64,000 bases of DNA from Hydrogeniiclostridium mannosilyticum (lineage in GTDB: Bacteria > Bacillota > Clostridia > Oscillospirales > Acutalibacteraceae): contig NZ_QLYR01000011.1 in assembly GCF_003268275.1 (NCBI RefSeq), forward strand, positions 33,249 to 97,248, written 5' to 3'. Position numbers and translations under genes: made by a program. Position 1 is the first letter of the stretch. Each line of letters opens with the position of its first letter. The notes under the pieces are model-generated. The model saw only the letters and a list, made by a program, of their open reading frames with translations. It did no database searches and was not told the DNA's origin. Shown piece after piece: positions 45,051 through 53,184 of the stretch.

Positions 45051-46160
45051 TTATGAAAAACGGGCGACAATATGCTGCATATCGGACCATTTGGACTCCA
45101 TGTCCGCTACAAGCTTCAGCTGTGTGCGCGCCCGGTCGAGATTTTGTCCCTCGCGGTGAATTTTAAAGTAGTGGTCGCCTTCTAGGTAATCGGTCAGGAA
45201 ACGCATGCCGCATTCCAGCGTCATCATCTTGGCGCCCATGGGCATCAGCTCTTTTTCCAGCGGCGGCATGGCGCTGCCGGCTGTCTCCAAATAGCCGTCG
45301 GTATAGGCCTCGAAGAGGTCCATGCTCATTTCTACACGGGAGAGGTCCGGTTCATCCTCTGCCGCGGTACTGGCGCCGAAGCGAATGGAATCGCCGTAAT
45401 CATAGAGCGCGCTGCCGGGCATGACGGTGTCCAGATCGATAACACAGAGCCCGCGCCCGGTGCGGTCGTCGATTAATACGTTGTTCAGCTTGGTGTCGTT
45501 GTGGGTTACGCGCAGCGGCAGCTTTCCTTCGTCCAGCAATGCGGTCAGCGCGGCGGCCTCGTTTTCACGGTCCAGCAGAAACTCGATCTCACGCCGGACG
45601 GAGGCGGCCCGGCCCAGCTTATCCTCCTTCACGGCCCGGATAAAGGCGCGGAAACGCGCCGGGGTGTCGTGGAAATGAGGAATGATCTCCGTTAGGGTCT
45701 GCGCCGGATAATCGGAGAGCAGCTGCAGGAAATTGCCGAAGGCCCGTGCGGATTCGTAGAAGATATTGGAATCCGCCGATTGAAAGGAGGTGGCGTTTTC
45801 AATAAAACGATATACGCGCCAGCTGTCCCCGCACTCATCGGTAATAAAAATATGCCCGTCCGTGCTCGGCAGCAGCGTCAGGGTTTCCCGCAGCGGGTCG
45901 CCGCCGCGCGCCGCGATCTTTTTTTGCATAAAAGCGGTAACGCTGCTGATATTGTTCATCAGCGCGGCGACATCCTGAAATACCACCGTGTTGATGCGCT
46001 GTAAAATCCACAGGGAGGTCGTGCCGTCCGGCATGGCGACCACAATGCGGAAGGTGTCGTTGATATGCCCATTGCCGAAGGCGTCGATATGGCATACCGC
46101 GCCGTTGAAATCGTACCGGGTCAGGAGCGATTCAATACGCTCAGGGGTTGGTTGTGTCAT
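45051..46160 (-). CDS. NahK-like N-acetylhexosamine/hexose kinase
   Basis: 369-residue kinase of the aminoglycoside-phosphotransferase fold. The catalytic loop LRVTHNDTKLNNVLID (about 215-230) and the metal-binding CVIDLDTVMPGSALYDYGDSIR (about 240-261) match N-acetylhexosamine 1-kinase (NahK) of the bifidobacterial lacto-N-biose pathway, which makes HexNAc-1-phosphate. The start is ATG 46160, whose ATGA overlaps the stop of the upstream nucleotidyltransferase gene, so the kinase and the UDP-transfer step are translationally coupled. No lacto-N-biose phosphorylase is nearby, so the sugar is not fixed. Confidence 0.82.
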   Translation of the reverse strand: MTQPTPERIESLLTRYDFNGAVCHIDAFGNGHINDTFRIVVAMPDGTTSLWILQRINTVVFQDVAALMNNISSVTAFMQKKIAARGGDPLRETLTLLPSTDGHIFITDECGDSWRVYRFIENATSFQSADSNIFYESARAFGNFLQLLSDYPAQTLTEIIPHFHDTPARFRAFIRAVKEDKLGRAASVRREIEFLLDRENEAAALTALLDEGKLPLRVTHNDTKLNNVLIDDRTGRGLCVIDLDTVMPGSALYDYGDSIRFGASTAAEDEPDLSRVEMSMDLFEAYTDGYLETAGSAMPPLEKELMPMGAKMMTLECGMRFLTDYLEGDHYFKIHREGQNLDRARTQLKLVADMESKWSDMQHIVARFS

Positions 46161-47089
46161 TTGTTTCCCAGGCCTTTCCACAGATATTCGGGATAACGCC
46201 CGTCGGCGATTAGCTGCCGGATAGCGGCCTGAACGCGTGGCTTATCTTCACGGTAGGTAACGCCGAACCATTGGTCGCCCGAGCGCAGCACACGCGCCTC
46301 GGCCTTGCCCTCTTCCAGCAGTAGGTTGATAATAGAGGGGAGAAAGTACTCGCCCTTCAGTGGGTTTTCCCGCAGAATTTTGTCCAAAAAGGAGGGGAAA
46401 CGGCTGCCAAGCTCTTGCAGCAGGCTGGGGGTAAAGCCCCATAGGTTCATTGAAACCGTGGTGTCCGGCGCCAATTCCCGCCAGGTGTTTCCGCCGTCCT
46501 CCGTAAACTCAATTTTCCCATTGCGGCGTTCGATGCGCGTATGTTCCTCTATACCGGCCAGGACGCCGTTTTCCACGGAGCATATGCCCCGGGCTACGGA
46601 GCCGGACTCGGTAATGGTGTTTTTCAGCGGGTAGCCGACCATGGCGTAGCGGTAAAGGCCGTCGTCCCGTGCTTGGGAGAGAAAGGCGAAGATTTGCTCA
46701 AAGGCGTCGCGCCCGTAAAAATCGTCGGCATTAATGACGGCAAAGGGGGCGTCCACAATATTGCGGCAGGCCAGCACGGCGTGGCCGGTGCCCCAGGGCT
46801 TTTCACGTCCGGCCGGGACGGCGTAGCCGTCGGGCAGATCGTCAAGAGTCTGGTAGACGTAATGCGCTTCCATGAGCGAATCAATATGGCTGCCGATCAC
46901 CTCGCGGAAAATACCGGCGTTGTCTTTTTTGATAATAAAGATAACCCGGCGGAATCCGGCGAGGTAGGCATCGTAGAGCGAATAGTCTATAATGATTTCT
47001 CCATGCAGGCCCACGGGGTCAATCTGCTTTAAGCCGCCGTACCGGCTGCCCATTCCGGCAGCCATGACGACAAGAATCGGCTCTTTCAT
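46157..47089 (-). CDS. Sugar-1-phosphate nucleotidyltransferase
   Basis: 310 residues with the NTP-transferase fold: VVMAAGMGSRYGGLKQIDPVG (residues 7-27) is the nucleotide-binding loop, PWGTGHAVLACRN (about 98-110) follows, and the metal site is VINADDFYGRDAF (about 118-130). It makes an NDP-sugar from a sugar-1-phosphate and NTP, probably UDP. Coupled by ATGA to the NahK-like kinase, it is the natural next step after the kinase. The relative in the bifidobacterial cluster is not orthologous in name, so UDP-GlcNAc/GalNAc/Glc remains a guess. Confidence 0.85.
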   Translation of the reverse strand: MKEPILVVMAAGMGSRYGGLKQIDPVGLHGEIIIDYSLYDAYLAGFRRVIFIIKKDNAGIFREVIGSHIDSLMEAHYVYQTLDDLPDGYAVPAGREKPWGTGHAVLACRNIVDAPFAVINADDFYGRDAFEQIFAFLSQARDDGLYRYAMVGYPLKNTITESGSVARGICSVENGVLAGIEEHTRIERRNGKIEFTEDGGNTWRELAPDTTVSMNLWGFTPSLLQELGSRFPSFLDKILRENPLKGEYFLPSIINLLLEEGKAEARVLRSGDQWFGVTYREDKPRVQAAIRQLIADGRYPEYLWKGLGNK

Positions 47090-47128
47090 CCTTTTTCCTC
47101 GTTTCTAATCAATATAATAGGGTGGCGG

Positions 47129-47800
47129 TCAATCCTCCGCACCGGGAACATGGTTCCAATCAAAGCCAATGGCATCCAGCAGGGCACGGGCAATTATCAT
47201 AGCCCCCACATGGTTGGGGTGAACACGGTCCCAGGACATGGCATTGGTATTGTAGAACTGAAAATAGCGGTCAAATTCAGCTTGCAGGCCGACAAACACG
47301 GTCTGGTACTTTTGTGCCAGTTCGCGGACAATAGCCGCATACTGCTCCGTCATTCGGCGCATGGCGTCGTCGCGGTTGGGCTCCATATAAAACGGGGCCA
47401 TCAGAACCAGCCCCTTGACCTTCGGCAGCGTCGTTTCAATCAGCTCCTCCAGGTTTCTGCGGTAGTCCGCCGGGCTGACGTGGAGTTCAGGCTCCATTGG
47501 CAGATCAAACTGGCGCCAGACATCGTTAATTCCAATCAGGATGGATACCCAGTCGGGTCTTGGCTCGAAGGTATCGGCCTGCCAACGCGCCTTCAGGGTT
47601 TTGCTGGTGTCGCCGCTGACGCCTCGGTTTATAACCCGGATATGGCGCTCCGGGTAGCGGCTGTCCAGCAGCGCCTCCACATATTGGGGGTAGCCCCGGC
47701 CCAGCAGGTGCCACTGAGCGTTAATGGGCGGTTCCGTGCGGTAAAAATCCGTGATGGAATCGCCCTGCAATAGGAAAACACTGTTTTTTTCAAGCTTCAT
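47129..47800 (-). CDS. SGNH/GDSL-type esterase
   Basis: 223 residues. All SGNH blocks are present: block I QGDSITD with the nucleophile Ser (residues 12-18), block II NRGVSGDT (about 58-65), block III IGINDVW (about 86-92) and block V DRVHPNHVG with the Asp/His pair (about 194-202). No signal peptide. Probably a carbohydrate or polysaccharide deacetylase-type esterase. It is the first gene of a three-gene minus-strand operon with the nucleotidyltransferase (39 bp gap) and kinase, which suggests that it deacylates the sugar they activate. Confidence 0.85.
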   Translation of the reverse strand: MKLEKNSVFLLQGDSITDFYRTEPPINAQWHLLGRGYPQYVEALLDSRYPERHIRVINRGVSGDTSKTLKARWQADTFEPRPDWVSILIGINDVWRQFDLPMEPELHVSPADYRRNLEELIETTLPKVKGLVLMAPFYMEPNRDDAMRRMTEQYAAIVRELAQKYQTVFVGLQAEFDRYFQFYNTNAMSWDRVHPNHVGAMIIARALLDAIGFDWNHVPGAED

Positions 47801-48111
47801 ATACTTGCCGCCTCCTGATGCTCGAGCACTGTATAAAGATGGAACGTATCATTTAAAATGATGGTAAAAAAATAACAACAAAAAGAACCTCTTCAGCCTT
47901 TCCGAATCCATCCCGAATTACCGGAAAAAAGAGAGGCTCTTCATATAGCCTCTTTATATATTGACTTTTTCTGAAGAAAAAGTCAATCCTTACACTGGAA
48001 AAAAGAGAAATATTTTTACAATGGGTTTACAAGAATATTTGTTCGTGCTATACTAAAATAGAACAAAGTTTTGCAATTTATAGAACGATTGGACGCTTTG
48101 GGGGACTGGCT
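47801..48111. other. Divergent region with two hairpins and two promoters
   Basis: A likely minus promoter for the SGNH operon: TTTAAA (47857-47852) and TATACA (47835-47830), 16 bp. Further right are two hairpins: 47883-47941 (10-bp outer stem, one mismatch, T-rich exit on the minus strand) and 47960-47987 (12-bp perfect stem ATTGACTTTTTC/GAAAAAGTCAAT). Then the plus promoter of the radical-SAM gene. Hairpins in a divergent spacer are unexpected; a small minus-strand RNA or an attenuated leader would explain them. Confidence 0.5.
48026..48054 (+). promoter_or_regulatory. Promoter of the radical-SAM/TIGR03915 operon
   Basis: TTTACA (48026-48031) and TATACT (48049-48054), 17-bp spacing. Confidence 0.82.
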
Positions 48112-49422
48112 ATGGATCTGTTTGAAAAATTAAAAATATTGACGGACGCCGCAAAATACGACGTGGCTTGTACCTCGAGCGGCGTGGACAGGAAGGCGCA
48201 GAAGGGGCAGATCGGAAGCGCTGCGGCCTGTGGAATTTGCCACAGCTTTGCCGGTGACGGGCGCTGTATTTCCCTGCTGAAGGTGCTGATGTCCAACGCC
48301 TGCGCGTACGACTGCCAATATTGCATCAACCGCCGATCCAACGATGTGCCCCGGGCTTCCTTTACCCCTCGGGAGCTTGCGGACCTCACCATCAATTTTT
48401 ACCGCCGTAATTACATTGAAGGGCTGTTTCTAAGCTCCGGCGTTTTGAAGAACCCGGATTACACCTGTGAGCGGATGATCGAGACGCTGCGGGTGCTTCG
48501 GGAGGAATACCATTTTGCCGGCTATATCCACGCAAAAGCAATCCCCGGCGCGGACAGCGCCCTGCTGGAACGCCTCGGCTTACTCGCGGACCGTATGAGC
48601 GTAAATATCGAGCTGCCGTCGCAGCAGAGCCTTCAGCTGTTGGCGCCGGATAAATCCAAGGTTTCCATCCTGAGGCCAATGGGCTTTCTCAGCGAAAAGA
48701 TCGCCAGCAGCCGCACGGAGCTGGTGAAATACCGCCATGCGCCCCATTTTGCCCCGGCCGGGCAAAGTACGCAGATGATCATCGGGGCAACCCCGGATAC
48801 CGATTATCAGATTTTAAATTTGACGCAGGGGCTTTACCGCAAATATAAATTGAAGCGCGTATTTTTTTCGGCCTATATCCCCATGAATGAAAGCGCGCTG
48901 CTGCCCGCACGGGATGTCAAGCCTCCGCTTCTGCGGGAGCACCGGCTTTACCAGGCCGATTGGCTGCTGCGCTTTTACGGGTTTACCGCAGGAGAAATCC
49001 TGGACGAGCGGCATCAGAGCTTTAACCCTTACTTGGACCCCAAGTGTAATTGGGCGGTAAACCACATGGAGCTTTTTCCCGTAGAGGTCAACCGGGCGCC
49101 CTATGAGATGCTGCTGCGTGTGCCGGGCATCGGGGTGACCAGCGCAAAACGGATTGTCCGTACACGCCGTGTTTCCAAGCTTGATTTTTCCGGCCTGAAA
49201 AAATTAGGGATTGTGCTGAAGCGGGCCCAGTACTTTATCACCTGTAACGGCAGGGTGAACGAGGGCTTGAAAATTACGGAGGATGCGGCGCTGCGGTCGC
49301 TGATTTCCAATACCGCGCTTGACCGGATACAAAAAAATCAGCAGCTGTCGCTCTTCGACAACAGCGGGGCGGGGCGGCTGACCCAGGAGGATGTGCGCAA
49401 ATGCCTGACAGGCCAACTGTAG
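48112..49422 (+). CDS. Putative DNA modification/repair radical SAM protein (TIGR03916-like)
   Basis: 436 residues. The radical-SAM cluster motif CAYDCQYC (about residues 64-71, C-x3-C-x2-C) ligates a 4Fe-4S cluster that cleaves S-adenosylmethionine. An upstream Cys-rich SAAACGICHSF may bind a second metal. A helix-hairpin-helix DNA-binding element, LLRVPGIGVTSAKRIVR, lies near residues 337-353. This combination defines the family annotated as a putative DNA modification/repair radical SAM protein, whose chemistry is unknown. ATG 48112 follows GGGGGA by 6 nt. It overlaps the TIGR03915-like gene by 22 nt. Confidence 0.9.
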   Translation: MDLFEKLKILTDAAKYDVACTSSGVDRKAQKGQIGSAAACGICHSFAGDGRCISLLKVLMSNACAYDCQYCINRRSNDVPRASFTPRELADLTINFYRRNYIEGLFLSSGVLKNPDYTCERMIETLRVLREEYHFAGYIHAKAIPGADSALLERLGLLADRMSVNIELPSQQSLQLLAPDKSKVSILRPMGFLSEKIASSRTELVKYRHAPHFAPAGQSTQMIIGATPDTDYQILNLTQGLYRKYKLKRVFFSAYIPMNESALLPARDVKPPLLREHRLYQADWLLRFYGFTAGEILDERHQSFNPYLDPKCNWAVNHMELFPVEVNRAPYEMLLRVPGIGVTSAKRIVRTRRVSKLDFSGLKKLGIVLKRAQYFITCNGRVNEGLKITEDAALRSLISNTALDRIQKNQQLSLFDNSGAGRLTQEDVRKCLTGQL

Positions 49423-50369
49423 TCTACCGTTATGACGGCAGCTTTGAAGGACTTCTGTGCTGTGTCTTTGAAAGCTACGAACGCAAGGAGATTCCCGCGG
49501 ACGTTCTTCCGCCCGAGGAGGGGCAGACTATGCTTTTTTCCACCAGGGAAATTGAGACGGTGGAGGAAAAGGCAGCGCGGGTGCGTGCCGCCATTCCGCA
49601 AAAAATAGGACGGGACGCAATGCGCCTCGTCCAGGATGTTTTTTTAACCTGCCTGCCTCGAAAGGAATACCACATGCTCATCTTTTTGCGCAAAGGCTTC
49701 CGGGCGGGGCCGAGTATTACGGAAATGCTTGCCGACGAAACCGTTCACCGGCTGAATGCCGCTGTCCGTTATTTGTATAACGAGAACCATCTTACACTGG
49801 AATTTCTGCGTTTTTCAGATTTTAAGGGCAACCTGGCCGCGGAGATTGCACCGAACAACTTTGTGCTGCCCTTGCTCGGACAGCATTTTTGCGAACGCTA
49901 CCCGGAGGAGCGCTTCTTGATTTATGACCGCACCCATGGCGCGGCCCTTGTTTACCAGCCGTATGAGGCCCGGATTATGCCGGTTGAGCATTTTGAACTG
50001 CCCGGCCCGGACGCGGAAGAGCAAAAATACCGGGAGCTGTGGCGGATGTTTTACCGGACGGTTGAAGTGGAAGGGCGGCATAACCCCAAATGCCGCATGG
50101 GCCATATGCCGAAGCGTTATTGGCGCTACATGACGGAGTTTTCCACGGCGGATCAGCTGGCTGCGCCGCCGCCGATGCTTCCGGCAGAGCGGGAGGCCTT
50201 GCTCCGCGCGAGCCGGGCGGCCCTCACCGCGCCGGCCTCACACGTGGAACCGACGGCGGATTTCAGCCATAATCGGCTTCCCGGCGAAAATAAGCAGGAC
50301 GGCGAGCGAAATCAGGCCGATGCCAAAGCAAATCAGTGTGGGGAAAACCACATGCAGGCATCCCGTTAA
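49401..50369 (+). CDS. TIGR03915-family putative DNA metabolism protein
   Basis: 322 residues. It begins TVVYRYDGSFEGLLCCVFESYERKEIP, the typical start of the family partnered with the radical-SAM DNA-repair protein. The middle contains FLRKGFRAGPSITEML and later HNPKCRMGHMPKRYWRYMTEF (about 222-243), where family members usually end. The remaining 80 residues are low-complexity and run 132 nt into the convergent DUF6320 gene, so the true stop may have been lost. ATG 49401 is placed after AGGAGG inside the previous gene. In relatives a uracil-DNA-glycosylase-like gene can join the cluster; none is seen here. Confidence 0.85.
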   Translation: MPDRPTVVYRYDGSFEGLLCCVFESYERKEIPADVLPPEEGQTMLFSTREIETVEEKAARVRAAIPQKIGRDAMRLVQDVFLTCLPRKEYHMLIFLRKGFRAGPSITEMLADETVHRLNAAVRYLYNENHLTLEFLRFSDFKGNLAAEIAPNNFVLPLLGQHFCERYPEERFLIYDRTHGAALVYQPYEARIMPVEHFELPGPDAEEQKYRELWRMFYRTVEVEGRHNPKCRMGHMPKRYWRYMTEFSTADQLAAPPPMLPAEREALLRASRAALTAPASHVEPTADFSHNRLPGENKQDGERNQADAKANQCGENHMQASR

Positions 50370-50924
50370 CCATAGAATCATTGAAACCCAGCTCAGCACA
50401 ATAAAGGCGCCCACATAAAGCACGGCGTCAGCGGCGGCAATTTTCAGTGCAGGGGTCAGCACCATGAGCAGTACGAGCGCGCAGGCGGCGGCAATGGGCA
50501 GGACAAAGTCAATGGACCAGCCGCGCCAGCCTGTAAACAGGTCCCACAAAACGGCAAGGATAGAGGCAGAAATCAGTTGATAGGTAATGTTTTTAATGAT
50601 ATTCTTGCGCTTGCGGATGAAAAAGTAGAGGTTGATCCACACACAGGCGATGCCGGCAAGCACGAACAGGCACCAGAGGCCGGTTTCTATGAAAATTAGA
50701 TTGATGACGGTGCAGACGATGCCGCTCACCGCGCTGCAGAGCAGCAGGACGCGCAGAAACAGGTGCATTTGCGGCGCCTTGAGCGGGACAGCGGGGTAGT
50801 CGGCGTAATCCGCATTGACCGGGCGCTGCATGCCGGCCGGGGGAGACATCGTGTTGTTCTGGCACAGCGGGCATTTGCCGGGCGCACCATGGATGAGTAC
50901 CTTGCAATTATGGCAGTATTTCAT
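50238..50924 (-). CDS. DUF6320 membrane protein with zinc ribbon
   Basis: 228 residues. An N-terminal zinc ribbon, YCHNCKVLIHGAPGKCPLCQN (two CxxC pairs, residues 3-23), is followed by a proline-rich linker and six membrane helices in three tight pairs (about 54-105, 115-150, 160-215). This layout is DUF6320. It is the last gene of a three-gene operon; its ATG overlaps the acyltransferase stop by ATGA. Role unknown; the ribbon may hold the acyltransferase at the membrane. The 3' end overlaps the converging TIGR03915-type gene. Confidence 0.8.
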   Translation of the reverse strand: MKYCHNCKVLIHGAPGKCPLCQNNTMSPPAGMQRPVNADYADYPAVPLKAPQMHLFLRVLLLCSAVSGIVCTVINLIFIETGLWCLFVLAGIACVWINLYFFIRKRKNIIKNITYQLISASILAVLWDLFTGWRGWSIDFVLPIAAACALVLLMVLTPALKIAAADAVLYVGAFIVLSWVSMILWLTGCLHVVFPTLICFGIGLISLAVLLIFAGKPIMAEIRRRFHV

Positions 50925-52210
50925 GGGTTCGGCGCCTCCTCCGGGGGGATTCCCTCAATATTGGAGCAAATTTCAACCGGAATGCCCAGCGCGGTAAGCT
51001 GTTGGAAAAAAAGGCGCTGGACGTCCGTGCCGGCAAACGCGGAGGAAAACGACAGCGCCAGCACGTTTTGATAGGAGCAAATGCACAGCTGCAGTTTTTT
51101 CGTGCTGGTGAGGACGTCAAAATAGGAGATATAGGGTTGAACCTCCGCCGGCATATCCACCCTGCCGATATTGGAGAGCGCAGCGGTATAATTGCGTTCC
51201 GATATATTATAGGCGGCTTTCATAAAGAAATCCTTGACCGGCAGCGGCACAACGCGGGCAATGGGGTTGTGCTCTAGGCTGGAGAGCGCGTTCAGGCGGT
51301 TCTGCAAGAACTCCTGCGTGAGCCGCTGTTTAAAATCCATACCGACGGATTGCACAATTTCATCCAGATCAGGCTCCCGGCCCTGAAAACTGTAGGCGAC
51401 ATTGATGATGCTGAAAAAATTCCGCGCGGATTGGGACTCAAAAAAATTGCGCAGGTTGACCGGAACCGTAATGGTGACCGGCTTTTTTTTATCCCGCACG
51501 CGCATAACGCCCTCAACGGCCTGCATCAGCACAGCGGTTAAAAACACGGTGAGCGTTGCATGGCGGCGATGTGCGGCCTGTAGCAGCCGGTCCGCGGGAA
51601 CCAGCCCCTCAATAACCTGTAGGCGGCCTTCGGGGCTGCCCGGCCCCCGGAGCTGGTATGCGGGCTTGTCGGGAGCATTTTTGCCCTTGATCCGGCGGTT
51701 GTAGTACTGGTCAAAGCTGTCGCGCCCCTTCTCACCGCGGGAGGCGCTGTAGTCGATGAGCGGCGTATAGCCCTGCAGCGCTTCGGGGTGGCGCTCCTTG
51801 AGGTAATAGCAGAGCAGCAGCTTAAAAAACTGCATCGCGCCGGTGCCATCGGTTAAAACGTGGTAAACCTCCAGGCTGATTTTATGCTCAAACCAGGTGA
51901 CCCGAAACAAAGCGGGGGAGGCCGCACGGTAAATCAGGCTGCAGGGCGGCATATCCTCCCTTTTTACCAGCGGGCGAATGCTGTTTTCCTCGAGGTAATA
52001 CCAAAAAACGCCGCGTTTAAGGACGTTGCGAAAGCTGGGAAATTCCTCCAGCGTTTGCGCCAGCGCACGCTGAAGCGGCGGCTCTTCCACCCGCTCCGTC
52101 AGGCAGCAGGAAAAGCGGAAGACCTTGGGGTCGGCTTCGTCGCTGGTCGGCGGGAAAATTTTAGCCGCGTTGTCCAGCGGGCTCCAGTTCCTAATTTTCT
52201 TACGGTTCAA
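50921..52210 (-). CDS. Condensation-fold acyltransferase (alcohol acetyltransferase-like)
   Basis: 429 residues of the chloramphenicol-acetyltransferase/condensation superfamily. The catalytic HxxxDG motif is HVLTDGTG (about 116-123). A structural block, TVPVNLRNFFES, lies near residue 245, in place of the DFGWG-type motif. Members join an acyl group to an alcohol or amine, as in PapA or AtfA-like enzymes. Translation starts at TTG 52210, its TTGA overlapping the hydrolase stop, with GGGAGGTGG 7 nt upstream. It is flanked in the operon by a hydrolase and a DUF6320 membrane protein, suggesting synthesis and remodelling of an acylated envelope lipid. Confidence 0.78.
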   Translation of the reverse strand: MNRKKIRNWSPLDNAAKIFPPTSDEADPKVFRFSCCLTERVEEPPLQRALAQTLEEFPSFRNVLKRGVFWYYLEENSIRPLVKREDMPPCSLIYRAASPALFRVTWFEHKISLEVYHVLTDGTGAMQFFKLLLCYYLKERHPEALQGYTPLIDYSASRGEKGRDSFDQYYNRRIKGKNAPDKPAYQLRGPGSPEGRLQVIEGLVPADRLLQAAHRRHATLTVFLTAVLMQAVEGVMRVRDKKKPVTITVPVNLRNFFESQSARNFFSIINVAYSFQGREPDLDEIVQSVGMDFKQRLTQEFLQNRLNALSSLEHNPIARVVPLPVKDFFMKAAYNISERNYTAALSNIGRVDMPAEVQPYISYFDVLTSTKKLQLCICSYQNVLALSFSSAFAGTDVQRLFFQQLTALGIPVEICSNIEGIPPEEAPNP

Positions 52211-53139
52211 ACAGATCCACCTCCCAGAAAGTGCTGTATCATGGCATAGCTTTTGCGTACCTGAATGAACCGCGGCGGCAGGGAGAAGAAGCCGTGGAGC
52301 GCGTCCGGCATGCGGTACATCTCAACCCGGTTTCCGCTTGCCGTCAGACGGCGTCCGTAGGCCTCCCCTTCGTCGCGGAGGGGGTCATACTGCGCGGTGA
52401 TAATCAGCGTGTCCGGCTGCCGGGAGAGGTCCCGGGCAGCCAGGGGCGCAAAGTAAGGATCCCGGCGGTCGCTGTCGGTACGGATATACAGGTCCATATA
52501 GTCCTGGACGCGCTTGGCGGTCAGCAGGTATCCGGTTCCGTTTTCCCGAATTGAGGCAAAGGGCGAGGCCGCGCTGTGGTCGCTTGCCGTTGCCGGGTAA
52601 ATGAGAATTTGGCGGCGCGGCTGAAATTCGCCCCGGTCGCGCGCCATGAGGGAGACCGCCGCCGCCAGGTTGCCGCCTGCGCTGTCGCCGATTATGGTGA
52701 TTTCGCCGGCGGTGACGCCCAGCAGGCCCGGCTGGGTGAAAAGCTCCCGCGCGGCCCGGTAGCAGTCCATCAGGCCGGCTGGAAAGCGATGCTCCGGCGC
52801 AAGGCGGTAATCCACAGCCGCCACGGTATGCCGGGTATGGCGCGCCAATTCCTGGCACACCTTGCTGTAGCTGTCGATATTGCCGGTTACCCAGCCGCCG
52901 CCGTGGAAAAACAGCAGCACGGGGTAGGCGACTCGTTCCTTATCCGGCAAAAAGATCCGAACGGGGATTTCATGGCCGCAGCCCTCGATTTTGTGGTCCC
53001 ACATTTGGTACATCAGCTTCAGGCGCGGTTTTTTGGCCGCGGTTTCAATTTTGCGGATGAGCTTGTAATTCTTTTTTATGTCAATATCCGCGTACGAAAG
53101 CGCCGCAAGGGCAGCCTTCATATACCGGTTAATCGCCAT
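52207..53139 (-). CDS. Alpha/beta hydrolase, hormone-sensitive-lipase family
   Basis: 310 residues. The HSL-family oxyanion motif FFHGGGWVTGN (about 77-87), nucleophile elbow IGDSAGGNLAAA (about 150-161), the Asp in YDPLRDEGEAYG (about 250) and His in DALHGFFSLP (about 283) form a full triad. No signal peptide. It likely hydrolyses short or medium acyl esters. ATG 53139 follows AAGGGAGG. First gene of the operon with the condensation-fold acyltransferase and DUF6320 protein; a co-conserved hydrolase beside an acyltransferase suggests that both act on one acylated product. Confidence 0.88.
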   Translation of the reverse strand: MAINRYMKAALAALSYADIDIKKNYKLIRKIETAAKKPRLKLMYQMWDHKIEGCGHEIPVRIFLPDKERVAYPVLLFFHGGGWVTGNIDSYSKVCQELARHTRHTVAAVDYRLAPEHRFPAGLMDCYRAARELFTQPGLLGVTAGEITIIGDSAGGNLAAAVSLMARDRGEFQPRRQILIYPATASDHSAASPFASIRENGTGYLLTAKRVQDYMDLYIRTDSDRRDPYFAPLAARDLSRQPDTLIITAQYDPLRDEGEAYGRRLTASGNRVEMYRMPDALHGFFSLPPRFIQVRKSYAMIQHFLGGGSV

Positions 53140-53184
53140 GCGGGCGCCTCCCTTTCCGCGGCCTGAATTTTTCGGGGAATTGGG

